Part shown: in pieces, positions 57,876 to 64,000 of the stretch
Layout: every line of letters starts with the position of its first letter
How positions within the stretch are numbered: the stretch's first letter is position 1
Origin: Straminergon stramineum
Taxonomy: Eukaryota; Streptophyta; Bryopsida; Hypnales; Calliergonaceae
Direction: 5' to 3'
Assembly (NCBI GenBank): GCA_963920665.1
Contig: OY987265.1
Coordinates: forward strand, 7,445,001 to 7,509,000
DNA length: 64,000 nucleotides
Made by a program: the position numbers and the translations under genes
The notes under the pieces: generated by a model
What the model saw: the letters and a program-made list of their open reading frames with translations, nothing else
The model's database searches: none
Told to the model about the DNA's origin: nothing

Positions 57876-58513
57876 TACTTCCTCCGTCCAATAATGATCT
57901 TCTTGTTGGCATGGATTTGTTGTTCCAAAAAGATCTTTATGGTGTGATGTGGGAAGAAGGGCCCAAAAATAATTTTGGGAATTGTATAGTCTCTTACTAT
58001 ACGATGGTTAGAATACTTTACAATAGATTGGCAGTTTATTTTAAGCTTGTCCAAGCTTGTCCCTACTTTCTTCCAAACAAGCCCCATCCCACTTCCAATC
58101 AAAATCTAGAACCTCATTCTCTACCCAGGTTCTATACCTAATTTGGGCAAACTATATGGTGGATGTCCCATACACTCATGATACTGCATTGGTTGTTTGG
58201 AAATCATTTCATAATAATTAAATCATGGTCAAGTAGCAAGGGAACTAGAAAGGGAGCCTAGTACAACACGGGAATTACAACATGCTAGTCAAATCAATGG
58301 CTAGTAGTGCTCCCTCACAAGGTTCCTAAAATCATTCTATTTAGCATCCCATAACTACATTTTGAAAACTAATCCAGAATTGACATTCCTATGATGACGG
58401 GAGAATGTTGAACTCTACTTGCAAGTCAAAACACATTTCAAAAATAACTATTTTCAAGCTTAATCTAAAACATTTTGTCTAACATGAAGATCATTTGGGA
58501 GACAGAGGGAGTA
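57876..58513. mobile_element. Stowaway-like MITE, second copy
   Basis: TA, then CTTCCTCCGTCC...ATGATCTTCTTGTT; the opposite end, reverse complemented, is CTCCCTCTGTC with ATGATCTTCATGTT, then TA. Subterminal sequence next to the ends (TTGTTAGACAAA.TGTT.TAGATTAAG) is shared with 50691-51263. Two short frames inside (57911-58141 and its antisense) are not believed. Confidence 0.7.
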
Positions 58514-59129
58514 TAAACTTTTGATCAAATTATTACTATCAAGCCAAATTTAGACATGAAATAATTGATTGATATTTAATTTAGTATGTTAAATGTGTAA
58601 AAATGAGTTATTCTTGAAAATGTTGATTTTGTCAAAAAATGGTTGGAAGAAAAATCAATGTATTGAGTTCTTTAAACCAAAAAATGTGTGATACATCATG
58701 TTTCTTGAGCCATAATTTCAAATAGATATCCACAATCATACCTATAGTCAATACCTTATAATGTGCCATTAAACTAACTACATCTAAAACCAACCCTATA
58801 AGCTATGTAGTATCGTGGGCACGCAAAAAGTAAATAAAAGGTCTATGCACTTCATAGGACACAAATTAGTCGCATATGCAATTTAATGGTCTATCATTCA
58901 TAAGAAACAAATCAATGGCAACATCAAGGTGTAACACATTGAAGAGTATGAAAAAATTAAATTGAAGTATCCTAATTTGAACCTCGAATGGTGTAGTTTC
59001 TTGATAATGCATGGACTCAATTTGGGTGGTTGAAAAAAATCCTAAAGAATTGAAATTGTACTTTCACATGTTCAATTCTACATTGATTTAGATCTCAAAT
59101 AGGCAAGGCAATGGATACTATGATGTTAC
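58514..59129. other. AT-rich intergenic DNA
   Basis: No gene, repeat pair or terminal structure was recognised. Confidence 0.5.
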
Positions 59130-59336
59130 TTAACCCTTAAGGGACGGATTGATGACCGTGGAAATCAACCCTTTGGGAATTGTGTGACATCTACTTTAAA
59201 AAATAAAAAATACTCATTAGAGGTCAAAGTACTATACATGATTTCCAAGGATGAATAGTTGCAATTCTATCCTACATAGAGAGATTCTTTATCATCCATC
59301 GGACATTAAATGTCCGTGTCAATGTTTATGGATTAA
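59130..59336 (+). mobile_element. TTAA-family MITE, 230-bp type
   Basis: Left end TTAACCCTTAAGGGACGG; right end, reverse complemented, TTAATCCATAAACATTG. Inner landmarks match 54755-54978. It sits about 50 bp beyond the stop codon of the CutC-like gene, so it probably lies in or next to that gene's 3' UTR. Confidence 0.65.
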
Positions 59337-59387
59337 TGACGCCTAATTTATGTCCAAAAGAACATTCTAGAATGTTTTTCAAGATGT

Positions 59388-60809
59388 TCAATTGGCGATG
59401 ATGTTGGGTGTACTCACTGCAGACTTACAAAGGCGGACAATGGTCTGCACCTGGCTTGCATCTACTGTCCAAGTGACCGAATTCCCATCTCCCGGTAAAA
59501 GACTTTGCTTGGAACTAACATGGAGCTCTTTTCGCACACTGCCATGAAGCTCTGTGACGCCCAGCTCCCTCACCACATCTCTGGCAGTGGCTTCCGTGAT
59601 GCCAGCCCCTGGCAAAATGCAAATCCTGCTACTACTCCCTACCAAATCTCGCAATAGAGGAATGCCCTCCACTGCTGTGCGTTCCTGACCGGAAGTCAAA
59701 ATACGATCGATAGGAGTGCCCAAACTCGAAGTGATGATTTGGAGTGCTTTCAAAGGGTCCGCTACGCAATCGAAAGCACGGTGGAAAGTCACCGCTAGTT
59801 GGTGCTGTCCGCAGGCCTGCAACAGGCCAGAGAAATTTTAACTCTCTCCAGCATGAATTTCAACGAATTAACTTCTAGGATTTGCTACCACTGAGCATCA
59901 AAATGAGCCAAATTCAATGGAATCAAATGTAGTAAGTGGCTACAAAACTATTGAGGTATGTAGAATGGTTGTCTGGTCGTAGCAATTTCGCTCATGCATG
60001 GCATTCACGTTGATTCCTCTGAAGCCGTAATTTGGGAAACCCCTTATTAACCAATCTTAAAATGGCACAGCAATATACTACAGTGAAGGACTTGCTACAT
60101 AGGAATGTCAGATGGAGCCCCAATGGAATCAACTGTAGTATATTGCTGCAAATTTATTGAGGACTCTAGAATACCGTCTATGGCTCTCCAGGCTGTAGCA
60201 ATTTCAGGCCAATCAGCTTAGAACCCTAATTTGGACGCACCCTAATGAACCGAAAGGGAAGTGTGATACAGATTAGCAATTTCATGTCGATCAGCTTTGG
60301 AACCCTAATTTGGACGCACCCTAATGAACCGAAAGGGAAGTGTGTGCCTAAATGAGCCCAAATGGAATCAACTATAGTGCGGTGCGATTGAAGAATTCTG
60401 TCAAGAAATGGGTGTACAAAAATGAAAGGGCTGTAGTAATTTGAAGAAAATATAACCGTATCCCTGCCTGCAACAATTGATGCATGGCATTCATGTCGAT
60501 CTCCCGCGCCGGTGTGAGGGCGCCAATTGCCACTCCCTGAAACCCTAATTGGCCGATTGTGTCGATGTCGGCCTTCATGATGTCGAGCTCCAGGTCGGAG
60601 TAGACGAAGTCGCCCGCGCGGGGACGGACGAGGACACGCACGGGGATTTGAACGCGGGATTTCACGAGCTTCATCAATCCGTAGCTTGGAGTGACTCCGC
60701 CCGTGCTGACCAAGTTGCCGCAAAGCTCCAGGCGCCCTGCGCCTCCGCGTTCGGCCTCCAGGGCTCCGTGGAGCGAGTCTACGCAGACCTCCAACAAGAA
60801 TTCCGCCAT
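59388..60809 (-). CDS. CutC-like copper homeostasis family protein (2 exons)
   Basis: Exon 1 is 60809-60468 (ATG at 60809) and exon 2 is 59816-59388 (TGA at 59390-59388): 256 residues against about 248 in E. coli CutC. Family landmarks are in order: MAEFLLEVCVDS, RLELCGNL, GGVTPSYGLMK, VLVRPRAGDFVYSD, LGFQGVAIGAL, LAVTFHRAFD, RILTSGQ, LPGAGI and ELHGSV. CutC is a TIM-barrel protein linked genetically to copper tolerance; its enzymatic activity is unsettled. There is no transit peptide, so a cytosolic location is likely. The only reading that joins the exons in frame uses a GC donor (CAG|GCAGGG) and a standard acceptor (CTGTTGCAG). The intron (59817-60467) carries repeats partly copied from exon 1. 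The carbonic anhydrase gene lies 0.7 kb upstream on the same strand. Confidence 0.88.
59905..60360 (-). repeat. Repeats within the CutC intron, partly copied from exon 1
   Basis: Two 78-bp units at 60198-60275 and 60276-60346 share TAATTTGGACGCACCCTAAT and CGAAAGGGAAGTGTG. A longer period is marked by CCAAATGGAATCAACT-like blocks near 59907, 60112 and 60354. ATGCATGGCATTCACGTTGAT at about 59995 is a near copy of exon 1 sequence at 60480-60500, and the repeated ACCCTAATTTGGACG resembles exon 1 ACCCTAATTGGCCG at about 60543-60556. Confidence 0.75.
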
Positions 60810-61539
60810 CGCAAAAACGAAACAGAAGCAAAGGCACAAATTCTCTAGCTGTGGTTGCAAGCAACAATCTGTAATCCATATTTATGGTAACCGTGACGGA
60901 ACCATTATATTGCTTTTGAGAGGCTTTACACAAATACATTCAAATATGTGATCGAGATTACAATCACCAACAACGAGATCCACGTCTCCTAGGCTATGGC
61001 AACATTTAGTAGCGTACTAGGAAGAAATGTCTCAAATAGTACAACATTGAAATGTAGAGTACAAGTGTTTCTTGCACATGTATGTCCTCAGGCTTTAGCT
61101 TCATACACAAACCTTACAAGAAAATGGGGAGATTGCACAGTAGTTCACTCAGTTAGTGCTCACAACTGGATGAACCCTACCATTTGGCAAAAAGTGAGAT
61201 CTCAATATCCACAATCGCCAATGGCAAAGTCTGTCCATCAAGTACATCACATCTGTGGCAGATTGAACTCTAGCTTGTGCATCTTTTTGCTATAGTGATT
61301 CGTTAAACCTGCTTATGAGCTAGCGAGGTCATGAGGGAGAAATAAATTTTGAGTCTCTCCTCCAACGCAAGGCCGCCTGAGATTTATTCTACTTCTGTAA
61401 AGACTCTTTCCGTAATTGTCTGTCTATATGGTACACATCCTAAACGATCCTCAGGTTTATTCTCGTCTTTAAACCCTCAATCGAATGAAGTTGCATTTTT
61501 AAATGCAAAGATGAATGCATACCGGTACTTCACTTTCTT
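60810..61539. other. Intergenic region between carbonic anhydrase and CutC-like genes
   Basis: Should hold the 3' UTR of the carbonic anhydrase and the promoter and 5' UTR of the CutC-like gene, both on the minus strand. A 99-codon plus-strand frame (60996-61295) has no recognisable features and is taken as chance. Confidence 0.5.
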
Positions 61540-63978
61540 CTAGTTACGAACTCCAGTCAGTTTATGAGTTTGCTCAATTCGCCAGCTTGTTAATTGGCCT
61601 GTCACAAAGTCGTAGTGCATACCATATATCTGCAGGCGTCCACTTTCCAAGCGTTCTCGAATGAAAGGAAATGTCAATAGGTTGGCCAACGAAAGATTGA
61701 CCGCTTCCTGACGATTCCAGAATACGAAGTCAGAAACGCTGAGTGATATCAGCGAAGAAATGAAGGTCACTCTTCAGATATCGCTATAATGTCAAACGCC
61801 AGCGAATACAAATGAAATAACGTGATTTTCTTTTACTGCTCTCATCATGAACCAGATAACAAGAAGCGTTACAGGCTAGTGGTCACGATCAAATTGTACA
61901 CTGGACATCGCAGAAAGTGTTCATGACCACAATTATTACCTGTTCACAAAAGCTACATTGCTCGAGGAAAGACTTGTCTCCCATAAGGGATAGTGTCTTT
62001 TGCTTAGCTGGCATCCCAATTTGAACCCAACTCCCAATGAAGTCCCTGCGCAGTGTCAACATGCATGAGAAAAGCAGGACCTTTAGCAGTAATCCAAAAA
62101 GATCTGCGTTAAGAACCAATGCTTTGTAACAATCATGTTGTGAATGGCATAGACGCCCTTGTGACTCAATGAATTTGGAACAGGGCTAAGGTATACAAAA
62201 TATGGAGTAGACACAATACCCTGTAAAGTCATCCCGAGACATGAGAGCTTTTATACCGCCACAGCTACTATGGCCCATAACAATGATGTTTTCCACCTGT
62301 CATTGTTATCAGATTCAGAGTGCGTGAAAAACATACAATATTGCTTTTGCTATCCCTGCAATTGAATACGGGTTCAGAGGGAACGACATAACAAGGTAAG
62401 AATTGAGACTTACTTCACTACAGCTACTAGTATCGCCGAGACAAACCACAATAGTAAAGAATTGTACAAGATAAGAGCATGAGCAAATTCCAAATACACT
62501 TACATTCAAAACAGTGACTGCATACTCTATAGCAGCGCTTGTTCCATGGTGCTCGCCCTGCAATGAACAAGCGACGGTAGAGTCACCGTGATCAATTAAT
62601 TCTTTTCCTCAATGCAAACTCCGATTCTCACTTTTAGGTGATAGCATCAGGAGATTTGAATGAATATCTACATCAGAAGACACTCGACACCATCAAAGTG
62701 ATACTTGCTAGGCTGACATGCTTACATCGGTCTAAAATTAAAAAATTGGCCTGAAGCCACGACGGTGAAAAAGAAAATCTGGTAATTGATTTGAAGTGAG
62801 ATTCTTGAACGGAGGGCAAATAGAAGTATCAATAATCCCTCAACAATCAAGAAGAACATGTTCTTCCATCACAAGAGGACTGCATAATTGCTTCAAAATC
62901 ATACTGTAATCGCTTCGTTCTGTTGCATTGACTTCACATGATATAACGCTGGATGGACTACACAACTCATTTGGGAGTGAAACAAAGCCAGAGGGGGAAT
63001 TATGAGCCAGAGGGTAATATGCGAAATAGAGGTAGTTTAACCCTTACCAAATTCATTCACAGAACACAAACATGACCATAGTATACTTACCGATACTTCA
63101 GATGGAGGAACCAGGTTTGCAACATTGCGGACGATGAACGCTTCACCAGCCTCAAGTCCATGAAGCATTGTTGGACATACACGAGAGTCCGCGCATGTGA
63201 TGATCATCATCTACCCACCAGACAAATAGAGCTGTAGCATCATGCATACAATCACAAGAACCCCTGTTCTAATTCCATGTGTGCTATTTACTATCCAGCA
63301 CTTAAGTTCAGCAAACGCAATAATTCATCGATACTTGGCCCTAGGGTCAAGGATCAAACAATCACTTGTTTGAATCCCCGGCTCCCCGCGAACAAGGGAA
63401 ACTAGTATTTCAACTCATCCATCGGATGCTCCTGGTTTAAAAGACATGACGGGATCACGTAAAGATGTGGCGAATTGGTTGGAATTATGAATACCTTTGG
63501 CTCTTGACCATCTTTAAGTTTGCTGAAAAGCTCTGGATTCTGTCTGCACACAATAAAAAAAAGTATTAAGAAGATCAATAACTGACGATTCTACGCTGGA
63601 GGGGCACTTCATACACACCTGGAGTATTTGAGTGTTAGCGGAAATCAGATTTTTCTCGCTCGAGATCACAATCTTACGAGGACTTCGGTAAAACTAAAGA
63701 GTTTCCAGCCATGGACAAATTCAGGCACAGAAACGTCTGACTATGAAGTGAACAATTTGCAATAAATGATTACAGTGAAGAATAAAGCAAACCAGTTGAC
63801 ACACTAGTACTTACTTGAAAACTCCTTCCTTGAAAGTCTTGAATCCAGTGATGAGCTTCTCAATTACTTCATTGTTCCCGTCGAAAGTATGATCATCGTC
63901 AACAACAACGTGATCAGTCAACTCATAACCGTCGCTTAAAATCTCTCCTAGCCCTTGCGGTTTCCCTGCCTTGGCCAT
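61540..63978 (-). CDS. Beta-carbonic anhydrase (7 exons)
   Basis: Exons by phase and splice sites: 63978-63815, 63543-63495, 63210-63091, 62557-62504, 62296-62220, 62045-61940 and 61707-61540 (738 nt, 245 residues, stop TAG). All introns are GT-AG. It catalyses CO2 + water to bicarbonate + proton. The active-site parts are complete: Cys77-Ala-Asp79-Ser-Arg81 (CADSR) and His138-Ser-Ser-Cys141 (GHSSCGG) give the Cys/His/Cys zinc site and the Asp-Arg pair. [44 protein letters not shown] and YDFVTGQL match plant beta-CAs. The N-terminus ([14 protein letters not shown]) does not look like a transit peptide, suggesting a cytosolic isoform, though an upstream exon beyond the window edge cannot be excluded. 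At 245 residues it is close to the mature plant enzyme. Confidence 0.93.
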
Positions 63979-64000
63979 AACGAGCCGATTCCTAGAGTTC

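Noticed and set aside
60996..61295. 99-codon plus-strand frame between CutC and carbonic anhydrase
   Set aside because: Lies in the expected UTR/promoter of two minus-strand genes and has no family features.

Overview
This is a nuclear land-plant window. It holds a plant-type F-box/kelch protein closely resembling Arabidopsis At1g51550, a seven-exon beta-carbonic anhydrase and a two-exon CutC-like protein, all with GT/GC-AG introns. The genes are far richer in GC than the AT-rich intergenic DNA. A moss, liverwort or other seed-free plant would fit, but that is inference. I could not support any tRNA, rRNA, CRISPR array or organellar gene.

Layout: 1-4.7 kb is AT-rich with one hAT-like MITE. 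4.7-9.5 kb is a GC-rich island: a long leader with three tandem repeats, then an intact 602-residue protein of unknown function. 9.5-17.9 kb is repeat-rich and has no gene. About 17.88-35.23 kb looks like one large, decayed DNA transposon. It is bounded by 16-bp inverted repeats and holds a leftward ParB/sulfiredoxin-like pseudogene, possible coding remnants in the middle beside four palindromic hairpins, and a rightward DUF7869-type pseudogene. 35.2-46.6 kb is AT-rich and packed with short elements ending in TTAACCC...GGGTTAA. 46.6-50.1 kb is the F-box/kelch gene island. 50.1-59.3 kb is again dense with TTAA elements plus two Stowaway-like MITEs, one nested in a TTAA element. 59.4-64 kb holds the minus-strand CutC-like gene and, upstream of it on the same strand, the carbonic anhydrase.

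Four host genes look functional: the unknown protein, F-box/kelch, CutC-like and carbonic anhydrase. Nothing suggests they share a pathway; the last two are only tandem neighbours. Otherwise the window is a record of transposon activity and decay. The two large transposon pseudogenes keep long reading frames broken mainly by TGA, TAG or TAA codons that are each one C-to-T change from CGA, CAG or CAA, as expected from deamination of methylated cytosine. The candidate undescribed system is the 17.3-kb two-gene element; second is the piggyBac-like (TTAA) MITE population, a superfamily seldom reported from land plants.
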